From Sesamum alatum (Eukaryota > Streptophyta > Magnoliopsida > Lamiales > Pedaliaceae), in assembly GCA_034509735.1 (NCBI GenBank), contig JACGWO010000010.1, positions 12,351,193-12,415,192 on the forward strand: 64,000 bases of DNA, read 5' to 3'. The notes under the pieces are model-generated. The model ran no database searches. It was given only the letters and a program-made list of their open reading frames with translations, and was not told where the DNA came from. The position numbers and the translations under genes were made by a program. This document shows, piece after piece, positions 11,363 to 21,642 of the stretch. The stretch's first letter is position 1. Each line of letters starts with the position of its first letter.

Positions 11363-11598
11363 GGAAAAAATGCAAGCAACTCCCCTTATGATATCGTAAA
11401 TGTGAAAATTACCTCCCTATAAAAAAAATAGCAATTTTCCTCCTCGTATTTTTTAAAATGAATCAATTTACCTTCCCGTATTTTTTAAAATGGGGCACTT
11501 TACCTCCCTAGACAAGGAGGTAAATTGCTAAATTTTTTTCCACAAGGGGGTAATTTGCTCATTCGCAATATCACAGGGAGGTAATTGCATTAAACCCC
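11363..11598. mobile_element. Short MULE-like MITE, 236 bp, TSD CCAATTTAA
   Basis: Inverted arms GGAAAAAATGCAAGCAACTC and the complement of the right end (GGGGTTTAATGCAATTACC) surround internal copies of TTACCTCC/GGAGGTAA. CCAATTTAA is repeated at 11354-11362 and 11599-11607. The interior is almost wholly self-complementary and non-coding. Confidence 0.85.
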
Positions 11599-11607
11599 CC
11601 AATTTAA

Positions 11608-11949
11608 TACTCATACTTTTAATTATGATATACATATAAAACATAAAATCTAATAAAGGGTAGTCTAAACTACTTATATAATAACCCAAAGATTATATTA
11701 ATTAATTACTTTACTTTTTACATTGTTATATTTATAATAAAAAATATCATTTAAATTAACCCATATTTTATATTTGCTTCACTAATGAAATAAGATTTTA
11801 TGTTTATAGTTGTGCAAATCAGGAAAAATAAATAATTAATTTTTTTTTTTTACTCTTATACTAACTATCGCTTATAAAGTTGTTTATAATATAATTTTTT
11901 TGTAATTCTATTTAATTTCCATTTTATTTCTCATGTTGGTGGAAAATAG
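11608..11949. other. AT-rich spacer
   Basis: No gene or element end recognised. Similarity to the LTR at 20711 begins only at about 11950, so this side of that LTR looks truncated. Confidence 0.6.
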
Positions 11950-12209
11950 TCTAAAAGAATTAAAAGAATGCGAGATCTACACAATAAATACAAGAATAAA
12001 AAATCGGATTTACTAACGGCTCAGGGAGCCGAGATTCAAGAGGAACTCACGGCCACTAAGAAGGCCGGTTTCCCACAACCGGTTGCTCGTATATCACCAC
12101 ACAGGCCCTCGATCCACAAAGGATTCACACCACAAAGGAATCCCACAAAGGACTACTCACCACCACAAAGGTCAATGTCCACAAAGGATCAAAACACCAC
12201 AAAGGTCTC
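11950..12209 (-). repeat. 3' LTR of the TR-GAG element, distal piece
   Basis: Homologous to 20805-20899 and then, after a stretch missing from the other LTR, to 30387-30440. Shared landmarks are ATTAAAAGAATGCGAGATCT and a series of CCACAAAGG repeats. The piece ends in GTCTC (12205-12209), the target duplicated by Copia-1. Confidence 0.8.
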
Positions 12210-12608
12210 TGATGGAATTGTAGCATAGAGTCACTCTCGGCAGTCTTCAAGGGAAGAGGATGATGACTCAGCTCCCAGTCATCAATTCATTGCTACGTGT
12301 ATCATACACTTAGATCTAGGATGATAAAAATCGTGTTTTCTTTCTTATGTCGCATGCACATTTTTTGGTTGTTAGTTTGTTAAATGTTGATTCATTTATT
12401 CAGCATTTCATTCGTCCATGTGGGGATGTTTTTTAGCTAGGGCTGACAGAGTTTGTTACACAGGCGGGAACATTGTGTATTTAATGGCCTTGCTGCCTTG
12501 TAAATCATATAACACTGAAATATAGAAAAGATATTCCCCTACTCTCATGGCTTCTCTTCTCTTTCTCAGCTCACCTTTCCAGTTATTAAATCAATTTTAT
12601 TTTCATCA
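12210..12608 (+). repeat. Copia-1 5' LTR
   Basis: Begins TGATGGAATTG and ends TTTTCATCA, directly followed by the primer site. The equivalent last bases in the 3' copy read CATTA. Confidence 0.93.
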
Positions 12609-12621
12609 TGGTATCAGAGCC
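12609..12621 (+). promoter_or_regulatory. Copia-1 primer binding site
   Basis: TGGTATCAGAGCC is complementary to the 3' end of plant initiator methionyl-tRNA, the standard primer of plant copia elements. It abuts the 5' LTR. Confidence 0.93.
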
Positions 12622-12682
12622 TTCCATTGAAGGTCTCTGATCCGTGCACACGAACAATCGTAAAATTCAGAGTCAGCTTACA

Positions 12683-13372
12683 ATGGCTGAAGAACGCCCA
12701 AGCACAACAATGGACATTGTTGCTGCTAGGGACAAAGTCAAAACAAATGTAGAATATGAGTCTTCTGGTATGATTTTTGTATCCTCACCTTTAGATGGGG
12801 GTAATTATCTGATCTGGAGCAGGGCAATGAGATTTACCCTGGGTTCTAGGATGAAGTTATGCTTTATCGATGGTAGGTCTGTTCGGCCGGCTGAGGGCTC
12901 TCCTGAATTAGATGAATGGATCAGGAAAGACTATCTAGTCATTACATGGATTCTCAACAATATCTCCAAAAAAATTGTTAATGCTTTTATGTATGTTACT
13001 TCTGCGAGAGGGCTATGGTTGGAGCTTGAGGCGCGTTTCGGCAAGAGTAATGGACCTATGATTTACAAACTAGAGCGTGAAATTTCATCAATTTCACAAG
13101 GGGACCTTTCAATAACTGACTACTACACTAAGACTAGAATCCTGTGGGATGAAATTGCATGTTTGGATCTGTTGCCCCCGTGCACTTGTGAGGCATATAA
13201 AGCAGTGGTTGCAAGAGAAGCCTCACACCAACTCTTGCAATTTCTCATGGGACTAAACAACATCTATGAACATACTCGTAGCCAAATTCTGGTCATGGAG
13301 CAAAGACCAGATGTGACTAAGGCCTACGCCATGCTGCTAAACATTGAGGAACAGCTGCAAGTGCAAACATAG
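12683..13372 (+). CDS. Copia-1 Gag (capsid region), frame open to a stop
   Basis: From the ATG at 12683 (MAEERPSTT) the frame runs 229 codons. It contains LDGGNYLIWSRAMRFTLGSR, typical of the N-terminal copia Gag domain, and the central region with LWLELEARFGKSNGPMIYKL and FLMGLNN. Gag forms the cytoplasmic virus-like particle that packages element RNA. The frame stops at 13372, before the nucleocapsid. A degenerate zinc knuckle continues at about 13450-13500 (YEHCRKPGHAKETCFKLHG). This is probably a decayed polyprotein rather than a separate protein. Confidence 0.8.
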   Translation: MAEERPSTTMDIVAARDKVKTNVEYESSGMIFVSSPLDGGNYLIWSRAMRFTLGSRMKLCFIDGRSVRPAEGSPELDEWIRKDYLVITWILNNISKKIVNAFMYVTSARGLWLELEARFGKSNGPMIYKLEREISSISQGDLSITDYYTKTRILWDEIACLDLLPPCTCEAYKAVVAREASHQLLQFLMGLNNIYEHTRSQILVMEQRPDVTKAYAMLLNIEEQLQVQT

Positions 13373-13429
13373 ATACCCGAAGTGCCAAAGGCTTTGGCCT
13401 ACCAATTTTAGCATAAGGATAAACCCTAC

Positions 13430-16400
13430 CTGGAGAAAAGGGGGTTAATATATGAACATTGTAGAAAGCCAGGCCATGCAAAGGAAACCTGTTTTAAATT
13501 GCATGGAACTCCTGGCTGGTACAAGGAGCTGAAGGATAAAAAGAAAAAGGGGGCAGGAAGGAATGGAGGTTTCACTGGCGTTGTAGCTGACACTTCATGC
13601 TCAGCACAAAATCTGCAGAATTAGAATTTAACTGACCTTGTGCGTGCTGAGCTCAAACGGTTGATGAGAGATGACAAGGAGCCCGAAATATGTGCACGGA
13701 CACCCCTGGACATGATCAACTTTGCTGAGATTGAGGAGTACGTAGATAACTTTTGCTTAAATGTTTTGTGAGTCTGGTTCATGGATAGTGTACACAGGTG
13801 CCACTAGACATGTCTGTGCTGATCTAAAATCCTTCACACTTATTCACAAAACATAGATACACACCAAAGTTCACCTACCTAATGGCTCCACTCAAACTAT
13901 TACTCACACTGACATGGTCAGTTTATCAGATGCTATCAATCTTGATCAAGTACTGTACATTCCCTCCTTCACTATGAATCTCCTATCAGTAAGCCAATTG
14001 TGCTCTTCACTGCCTATCTCTTCTAAATTCACAGACTCTTGCTGCTTGTTGCAGGACCTGAGGACTAAGGCAATCCTTGCCATAAGTAAGCTCATAGGCA
14101 AGCTATATATATTAGACAGAAATTCCTTTTCCTTTCCCACTATTCCTGACCATGTACCTTTAAATTCTGCAATTGATGATTCTGTATGTAAGGAAACACT
14201 ATGGCACAAACGTTTGGGTCATCCTTCCTATCTAGCAATGAAACAGATACCTGGATTGTCCATAAAATCTTCTACTGTTTTAATGCCTTGTGATATATGT
14301 CACCTAGCAAAACAACAAGACTGACGTTTCCTGTTAGTGAGACACAAGTTGACAACCTGTTTGATCTTGTCTATATGGACATTTGGGGCTCTTACAAAAC
14401 ACCAACACATTCTGGATGTTCTTATTTCCTTACAATAGTTGATCACTTTAGGAGAAATACCTGGACATACCTATTAAAATACAAGTCCCAAGCTGTTAAC
14501 TGCATTCAGTCATTCCTCAACATGATTCATACTCATTTCAATGCCAAGGTTAAAATTATTCGTACTAATAATGGCACTGAATTTCTAAGCACCTCCTGTC
14601 AATCTCTGCTTCAGTCTCAAGGGATCCTCCACCACAGATCCTGTCCCTACACTCCACAACAAAATGGAGTGGTGGAACATAAGCATAAACACCTTCTTGC
14701 AGTAGCTCGTGCCCTCCTTTACCAAGCCACCCTACCTAAAAAATTCTGAAGGGATTGTATACTCACAGCCACCTATGTTATAAACAGAACCACCTCTAAA
14801 CTCCTTGGCTGGAAGACCCCCTATGACCTTCTCTATGGCAGACAACCTCTATATGATTACCTAAAAGTATTTGGCTGCCTATGTTTCGCCACAAACACCA
14901 ATCCTCACAAAAAAAAAAAAAAAAAAAAAAAAATCAGTCCTAGAGCTTCCAAATGTGTATTCATAGGCCATGGAGCTGGACAAAAGGGCTACAAATTTTA
15001 TGATCTCAATACCCACACTTCATTCATTTCTAGGGATGTAGTGTTCTATGAAGATATCTTCCCATTCTCCACACAACCAACCACATCCAGTAGCATTCCA
15101 ACATTTCCTACAACTGCAGTTGACATAGAATCACCAACATATCATAATCCTGTTGATGTAGCCCTTCCCGATCTTAGCTCCAGATCTCCAAATACCACAC
15201 CTTCACCCATCAATCCACAATCATCTTCTTCTGTGATCAGTTGTGATACTCCTCCAGTCATCTCATCTCCTCAGCCCTTTAGGCGCTCCACCAGACTCAC
15301 TTCCAAACCAGCTTGGTTAAATGACTTTCACTGCCACTTGTGCACCACCAAACCCCACTTCATCTTGAATGATTTTACTTCATCATATACATGTTTTGTG
15401 GCTACCTTGTCTGCCTTACAGGAACCATGCACTTACCAGCAGGCTGCAACAAGTAAGGATTGGCAAGATGTTATGAATGCAAAGTTGCTAGCACTTGAAC
15501 GTAACCATACATGGGAGGTTACCACTCTTCCCTCTAGCAAGAAAACCATTGGATGCAAATGGGTTTTTAGATTGAAATTGAAAGATGATGGCACTGTGGA
15601 TAGATACAAAGCACGCCTTGTTGCTAAGGTGTACACACAGGTTGAAGGCATTGATTATGGGGAATCATTTTCACCTGTTGCCAAAGCTGTCATAGTTCGT
15701 TTATTGTTAGCAGTAGCAGCAACTAAGGGGTGGCTTATTCACCAACTTGATGTGAATAATGCCTTTCTATATGGTCATTTAGAGGAGGAGATTTTCATGG
15801 ACCCTCCTGATGGATACAAGGTGGCTAAGGGCTCCGTCTGTTGCCTCACACGGTCCTTGTATGGCCTTAAACAGGCTTCTCGATAGTGGAATCAAGAGTT
15901 CTCCTCCAAGCTCATTGCCTTTGGTTTTGTTCAATCTTGTCATGGCCATTGCTTATTCACAAAGGGTGAGGCTGATCAGTTCATTGCCCTATTGATTTAT
16001 GTGGACGATGTGCTTGTGGTTAGTCCCTCCACTGATCTTATTACTCAAGTCAAGGGCTATTTGGATAACCTTTTCACCATCAAGGATCTGGGAGTGGCCA
16101 GATACTTCTTGGGTCTCCAGATTGCTCGCTCTGAACATGGCATTTCAATTACACAATCCAAGTATATTCATGACATATTGGTTGATTTGGGCTTGGTTTC
16201 AGCAAAGGGGGTAACAACCCCTCTACCTCATGGGATCAAACTTTACATAGATGGAGGTCCTTTATTTCCCAATCCAGAACCTTACAGACGTCTCATTGGG
16301 CGTCTCTTATATCTGGGTTTCACGCGCCCGGAAATTGCCTTTGGGGTGCAACAACTCAGCCAATTCCTTCAACATTCCTGCAAATCCCACTGGCGTGCCG

Positions 16401-16890
16401 CCCTTCACCTTGTTCGTTACTTGAAGGGCACCTCTTCCACTGGGCTTTTCTTCCCTTCCACCTCTTCTTTCCAACTGCAGGCCTTTTGCGATGCTGATTG
16501 GGAATTCTGCACTGACACTCGTCGCTCTATATTAGGCTATTGTGTTTTTCTGGGCTCCGCCCTCATTTCCTAGAAATAAAAAAATAGGCCACGGTGACTC
16601 GCTCCTCTGCCGAGGCCGAATATAGAAGTATGGCCTCCACTGTTTGCGAGCTTTAGTGGATTTCATACATCCTGCCTACTCTTGGGATTTCCCTGCAGCT
16701 GCCCATTCCCATGTCCTGCGATAACAAAGCTGCGGTTCATATCATGGCGAACCCTGTCTTCCATGAACGGACCAAGCACCTTGATATTGATTGTCGCATG
16801 GTCCGCCATCAATATCGCTCTGGTTTTGTTCTTCCCTCATTCGTCCGAAGTCGTGACCAGCTGGCTGATTTGTTCACCTAGAATCTGCCT
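13430..16890 (+). pseudogene. Copia-1 pol remnants: nucleocapsid, protease, integrase, RT, RNase H
   Basis: In order: zinc knuckle (13450-13500); a protease-like segment at about 13780 where the usual Asp-Ser/Thr-Gly reads YTGAT, so the catalytic Asp is lost; the pre-integrase HxxxH...CxxC region (ETLWHKRLGHPSYL, 14190-14320); an integrase core (14340-14750) with MDIWG present, RTNNGTEF where the second Asp is Asn, and VVEHKH; reverse transcriptase (15450-16300) with a stop after GLKQASR and an intact YVDD box at about 15995; and RNase H (16480-16890). An A homopolymer of about 25 lies at 14909-14932 between integrase and RT. Stops and frame changes rule out a working polyprotein. Confidence 0.9.
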
Positions 16891-16952
16891 GGCCCTCTAT
16901 TTGCCTCTCTTATCTCCAAGATGGATCTCTTCACTCTTGCCGGTGATCCATC

Positions 16953-16964
16953 TTGTGGGGGAGA
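16953..16964 (+). promoter_or_regulatory. Copia-1 polypurine tract
   Basis: TTGTGGGGGAGA immediately precedes the 3' LTR start TGATGG, the position and composition expected for the plus-strand DNA primer. Confidence 0.85.
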
Positions 16965-17363
16965 TGATGGAATTGTTGCACAGATTCACTCTCAGCAGTC
17001 TCCAAGGGAAGACGATGATGACTCAGCGCCCAGTCATCAATTCATTGTTGCATGTATCATACACTTAGATCCAAGATGATAAAAATCATATTTTCTTTCT
17101 TATGTCGCATGCACGTTTTTTGGTTGTTAGTTTGTTAAATGCTGATTCATTTATTCAGCATTTCATTCGTCCACGTGGAGATGCTTTTTAGCTAGGGCTG
17201 ACAGAGTTTGTTACACAGGCGGGAACATTGTGTATTTAATGGCCTTGCTGCCTTGTAAATCATATAACACTGAAATATAGAAAAGATATTCCCCTACTCT
17301 CATGGCTTCTCTTCTCTTTCTCAGCTCACCTTTCCAATTATTAAATCAATGTCATTTTCATTA
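16965..17363 (+). repeat. Copia-1 3' LTR
   Basis: The same length as the 5' LTR. A 152-bp stretch (17185-17336, matching 12430-12581) has no differences, while the first 220 bp has 19. Confidence 0.93.
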
Positions 17364-17811
17364 GTCTCCAAAAAACTCTCGGTTTTTTCAGAGAACAGGG
17401 AAGGAGAAGGGGGATTTTATAGTCTCGGACATTTCTGATAAAGAAAGGATGAGAGCCCTTTTATATGAGACAAAGGAGAGAAAACAGAGGCAGAAGAGGG
17501 ACGGTGGTTCATATTTCCAATGCTATTGGAAAAGGAGAAAATGGAAGAGAAGCCAAAGACGCTTGCTATGAAGAAGATGAGAGAAGATTGAGAGGAGTGA
17601 GTGGTCGGCGGCTGAAGGGGAAATTGATGGGAGAAATGGAGAGAATCAGATTTTTAGTTTTTAAGGCAACAATATAAGCCCATGGGTTGGGGATTGGGCT
17701 TAGGTGGATTTGGGCCAATGAATGGTGATGCAATGAGCCTTCCATGGATGTGGGTTGGGCCCGTGAGTTGGGCCCACCAATTCATGGGTCATGGGCCACA
17801 CAAAAACCAGC
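17364..17811 (-). repeat. 3' LTR of the TR-GAG element, proximal piece
   Basis: After the GTCTC duplication this resumes the LTR (CCAAAAAACTCTCGG, then CAGAGAACAGGGAAGGAGAA) and matches 30440-30889, ending GCCACACAAAAACCAGCA. Short open frames here are LTR sequence, not genes. Confidence 0.85.
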
Positions 17812-18005
17812 AATCTCTGACTTAGACCAGGACCCATGAAGGGAACTAGTACAAAGGTCGGATCTCGGCTATCATCATAGCCATAATTACGCCTGGGACA
17901 CTTAGAGGGTACCTGCAAAACATATAAACAAACTTGCAAGTTTGGGTTAGTAAAAAATACAGAAATTGAGACAAGTTTCTTTCTTGTTAGAGTAGGTTTC
18001 CACAA

Positions 18006-19046
18006 TCAGAAAACGTCTTCTAAACAATCCTTAGTTATTGCATTTGTTTCTTCTTTATTATGATTTCTATCCCTATTATCCCTTCTTGGTTTTCTGTAGT
18101 CTTTAATACCGCAGGCATAACATCTTCTTTCTTTAACTTTATCATCTTTATTTTCATCATCCCTTGATCTAGACCTAGATTTATTATGACTTCTATGTTT
18201 ATAATCTAAATTCCTACTCTTAGTCCTTCCCCTAACAAAGTTAACCTCATTCTGAACTTGACTAGTCTTGTTGGCTTTTAAATCCATCTCTTTTAAAACG
18301 TCTTCTAAACAATCCTCAGTTATTGCATTTGCTTCTTCTTTATTATGATTTCTATCCCTATTATCCCTTTTTGGTTTTCTGCAGTCTTTAATACCGCAGT
18401 TATAACATCTTCTTTCTTTAGCTTTATTATCTTTATTTTCATCATCCCTTGATCTAGACCTAGATTTATTATGACTTCTATGTTTATAATCTAAATTCCT
18501 ACTCTTAGTCCTTCCCCTAACAAAGTTAACCTCATTCTGAACTTGACTAGTCTTGTTGGCTTTTAAAATCCATCTCTTTGCTTTTTAACCCATTTATGAC
18601 GGTGTCAATATTAACCTGATCCCTTCCGTATTTTATTGTAGCTTTAACATCACTGTATGCTTCAGGGATTGCCTTTAATAAAACTATAGGAGATTACTCA
18701 TCTATGTTCTTATCCTCAGTTAGCTTAATGTCTTGGATTATTTAGTAAATTCATCCAAATTTCCCTCAATGTTCTTAGAAAGGTCTAGTTTATAATGAAA
18801 GAATTTTTCAAGCAAGAACAACTTACTAGGCAATGAATTTTCAGTATATAATTCTTATAATTTTTCCCATAAGGCTTTAGCACTATCTTGCTTTCCTACT
18901 TTTCTTAGAACATTATTAGACTGATTTAAAATGATAGAAGAGTAGGCATACTCATCATTTTCAGTTCTTTTTCCTTCAGAACTAGTTTCAGCATATTTGC
19001 CATCAATGGCCTTAAAGACTTTTTGCTGAATTAAAATACCCTTCAT
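18006..19046 (-). pseudogene. Gag of the TR-GAG element with an in-frame 285-bp nucleocapsid duplication
   Basis: Read on the minus strand, MKGILIQQKVFKAIDGKYAE and VLRKVGKQDSAKALWEKL (18855-19046) are the conserved copia Gag core, followed by decayed frames and then a basic nucleocapsid segment (SHNKSRSRSRDDENKDDKVK). A Cys-x2-Cys motif (CYACG, CYNCG) is present, but the His and last Cys of the zinc knuckle are missing. The nucleocapsid segment occurs twice in tandem (about 18010-18294 and 18295-18579). At 285 bp, the unit preserves frame. No pol follows, so Gag would have to be mobilised with enzymes from another copia. Confidence 0.75.
18010..18579. repeat. Tandem duplication, 285-bp unit, two copies
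   Basis: AAAACGTCTTCTAAACAATC begins each unit, at 18010 and 18295. The copies differ at only a few sites, so the duplication is recent relative to the decay of the rest of gag. Confidence 0.9.
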
Positions 19047-20696
19047 TTTTTGTTGCTATATCGAAAAATCCGATTTCCCATCAAAAGGATGCAAATTGTA
19101 AACAACCATTACAAAAAAATACAATAGCAACAGATGCAGTAGTAATAGTACTATGCACAAAGCAATGAATATGATAGTGAAAGGGGATCCTTAACTACCC
19201 TCAACCAGATACCCGAGAGCCTCAAGGGACCGACCAGATGAGAAATAGAAAAGGGGTTGGTCTAGGTCTTAAAAAATAATAGCAATATCAACAAAGCAGT
19301 ATATAATATCAAAAAATTTGCACTAAGCAATTATGTATCAGAGTTAAGAAGAATCACACAGCAGAATATAATCACACTGAGCAGAATATATTCTAAACAA
19401 TATACACAAAGTAATATTTTTGCACAAAGCAGAAAAAATTTAATCACGGCATTTGCACAAAGCAGTAGAAATGCACTTAAGCAGTAACAATAGCACTAAA
19501 CACTTAAATCAATTCCACTAAGGACAGAAAAAATACACTAACAGATTTTGCACTTAGCAAAATTACACCCAAAAATGCTTTGAGCAATAAATTTTACAAC
19601 AAAAATAAAATAAAATGGATATCATTATTTTTTTGCACTAAGCAAGATTTTCAACGAAGATAAATATCGCATTAAGCAATAAGCAATAAGCACTAAGCCA
19701 TGATATAGCACAAAGCAATAAAAAAGGAGATAAACAATATAGTAGCACGAAAAAAAGTTCCAAAAAAACTAGAATTTTATTTTTGTTGAAGGTTGCTAAA
19801 GACCCACAAACTTCAACATCCACACTTAGCTTTTCAGAAGGCTAAAGTCTCAAACCAAATACCCTTTTACATGAAATCCTTACAGAAAATTTAGCGAGAG
19901 AAATGATTGGCCAAGTTATATGGGGCAAAAAGGATTCAAACTAGGGCCAAAGACTCGAAGATATTTGCACTAGCAGAAAATTGTAACCAAGTCGAAACAG
20001 AGAATTAGCAATAATTTTCAGCACTAAGCCGAGTACTCACCACAAGAAATAAATAAATAAATAAATAAACATTAGCACTAAGCAATAGCACACAACAAAA
20101 AAATATATATATAAGGGTTAATTACACTTACACCCCCTCTGAGAATGTATAATTACACTTTCCCCCAAAAAAGTTTTGAAATTACGCTTACACCTCCTCC
20201 AAAAATTCTCTGTTTACACCTGACCCCCATCCGTTAGAGTTTGGACGAAAAATGTTCACGTCAACAAAAATAATTACACAAATTTTCAATTTTTCCCATC
20301 ATTTAACATTTTCGTGTATATTTTTGTACTTATAAGAGGATAAGTGTAACGTATATGTATGGAGTGAGGCCAATATTATTATATTTTTTCCTTATAAGTA
20401 CAAAATTATTGCATGAGAATGTTAAATGAGAGGTAAAATTGAAACTCTATGTAATTATTTTTGTTGAAATGAACATTTTCCACCCAAACTTCAACGAATG
20501 GAGGTCAGGTATAAACAAAGAATTTTTAGAGGGGGTCTAAATGTAATTTCAAAACTTCTTTGGGGGAAAGTGTAATTATGCATTTTCAGAGGGGGTCTAA
20601 ATGTAATTAACCCTATATATAAAGCTTTGAGCAGTAAACTGAGATACGGAAAGAATTTACCATGATGTCGCCGGGGGGCAGAACCGGCGTGAAACC
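19047..20696 (-). other. Leader of the TR-GAG element with dispersed GCACTAAGCA motifs
   Basis: This region lies between the primer site and gag and has no reading frame. From about 19100 to 20100 it is packed with variants of GCACTAAGCAATA, GCACAAAGCAG and CACTTAGCA, spaced irregularly at roughly 20-60 bp. A MITE (20115-20613) interrupts it near the primer site. The role of the motif is unknown to me: it could be a packaging signal or a degenerate minisatellite. Confidence 0.65.
20115..20613. mobile_element. MULE-like MITE, 499 bp, perfect TSD TATATATAA
   Basis: Ends are GGGTTAATTACACTTACACC and, inverted, GGGTTAATTACATTTAGACC. Each arm carries further CCCCCTCTGA and GGGGGAAAGTGTAATTA modules over about 130 bp. 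TATATATAA lies on both sides (20106-20114, 20614-20622). The centre is AT-rich and non-coding. Confidence 0.92.
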
Positions 20697-20698
20697 GA

Positions 20699-20709
20699 CT
20701 CTGATACCA
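20699..20709 (-). promoter_or_regulatory. Primer binding site of the TR-GAG element
   Basis: On the minus strand this reads TGGTATCAGAG, complementary to initiator methionyl-tRNA. One base separates it from the 5' LTR boundary at 20711. This fixes the element's orientation. Confidence 0.9.
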
Positions 20710-20710
20710 C

Positions 20711-20899
20711 TGTTGGGAATTTATCCCTTCAGTGATGAACACAAGATCGGAAAACCTAACTTACTATTAGAACCCAATAATTATAGAAATGATTAAAACA
20801 CTATACAAATTAAAAGAATGCGAGATCTACACAATAAATACAAGAATAGAAAATCAAAATTTACGGACGGCTCTGGTAGCTGAGATCCGAGAGGAACTC
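20711..20899 (-). repeat. 5' LTR of the TR-GAG element, proximal piece
   Basis: Starts TGTTGGGAATTTATCCC on the + strand, so the LTR's minus-strand end is ...TTCCCAACA. Similarity to 11950-12049 ends at GAGGAACTC, where CACTA-1 sequence begins. Confidence 0.88.
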
Positions 20900-21420
20900 C
20901 GTGGACCGTTCCTATTTTGAACTTATTTTTGGTATACAAGATAAAAATCGCTCCTAAATAGCTTTGTGTGTATGAATATATAATTTCTGCATTTGGAACA
21001 CATGGTTAATATTTGGAACTATCAAATGTTAATTGTTTCACGTAATTTGGAACGGTCATTGGAACTCTATTTGCATCGTGCTAATATATGGGAGATGCAT
21101 TTTTTCATCTGACTCTGGAATACACGTTGGAACGGTATGCTATTTGTTTGGGGATAGATTTTGGAATGATTGGTGGAGCACACCTTGACCTGCTTTGCTA
21201 AGGAATGTAGGAACGATTTTTTAATTTTTATTTAGAATACGTTTTTGGAGCGGTTTTAGGTATTCGGTTTGGAACACTAACTATACCACGAAGACCTTGA
21301 ATTAGGACAAAATTTAGGAACGGCCATCTCAATAAATCGGTCTTCTGTTGGAACGGTTACATCAATTTTTATGAGATATGTGAGCGTAGAAAAGACCGTT
21401 CCCTAAATAAATGAATCATT
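20900..21420. repeat. CACTA-1 left subterminal repeat array
   Basis: Repeated GGAACGG, ACCGTTCC and GGAAC motifs in both orientations across about 500 bp. Such clusters bind the TNPA-type protein in characterised CACTA elements. Here that role is inferred from position and sequence. Confidence 0.75.
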
Positions 21421-21642
21421 AAATTTTTTACTATTATATAGTAATAATAATTATTATTAAAATAAAATTTAAATTATTAATAAATTTTTTGAATTGGGTT
21501 AAATAATTATTATTTAAATACCAAAAAAATGCATAATTTTGAAAAAATATATATTAAAAAAATATTATCCAATTTAATTACACTATTTTTTTTAAAAAAT
21601 TCTAAATCTACACCTCATCCCTCTTGATCCTGGTCTATATCG

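Larger units (their letters stand above)
12210..17363 (+). mobile_element. Ty1/copia retrotransposon Copia-1, 5154 bp, degenerate
   Basis: Complete in structure: 399-bp LTRs (12210-12608, 16965-17363), perfect target duplication GTCTC (12205-12209, 17364-17368), initiator-Met primer site, gag-pol in copia order (Gag, protease, integrase, RT, RNase H), and a polypurine tract. Removing it joins the two pieces of the TR-GAG 3' LTR exactly. The reading frame is broken by many stops and frameshifts. I count 23 differences between the LTRs over 399 positions. Confidence 0.95.

Noticed and set aside
17465..18005. Short frames in the LTR and next to it
   Set aside because: They lie within LTR sequence that also occurs at 30440-30889, where the frames are broken.
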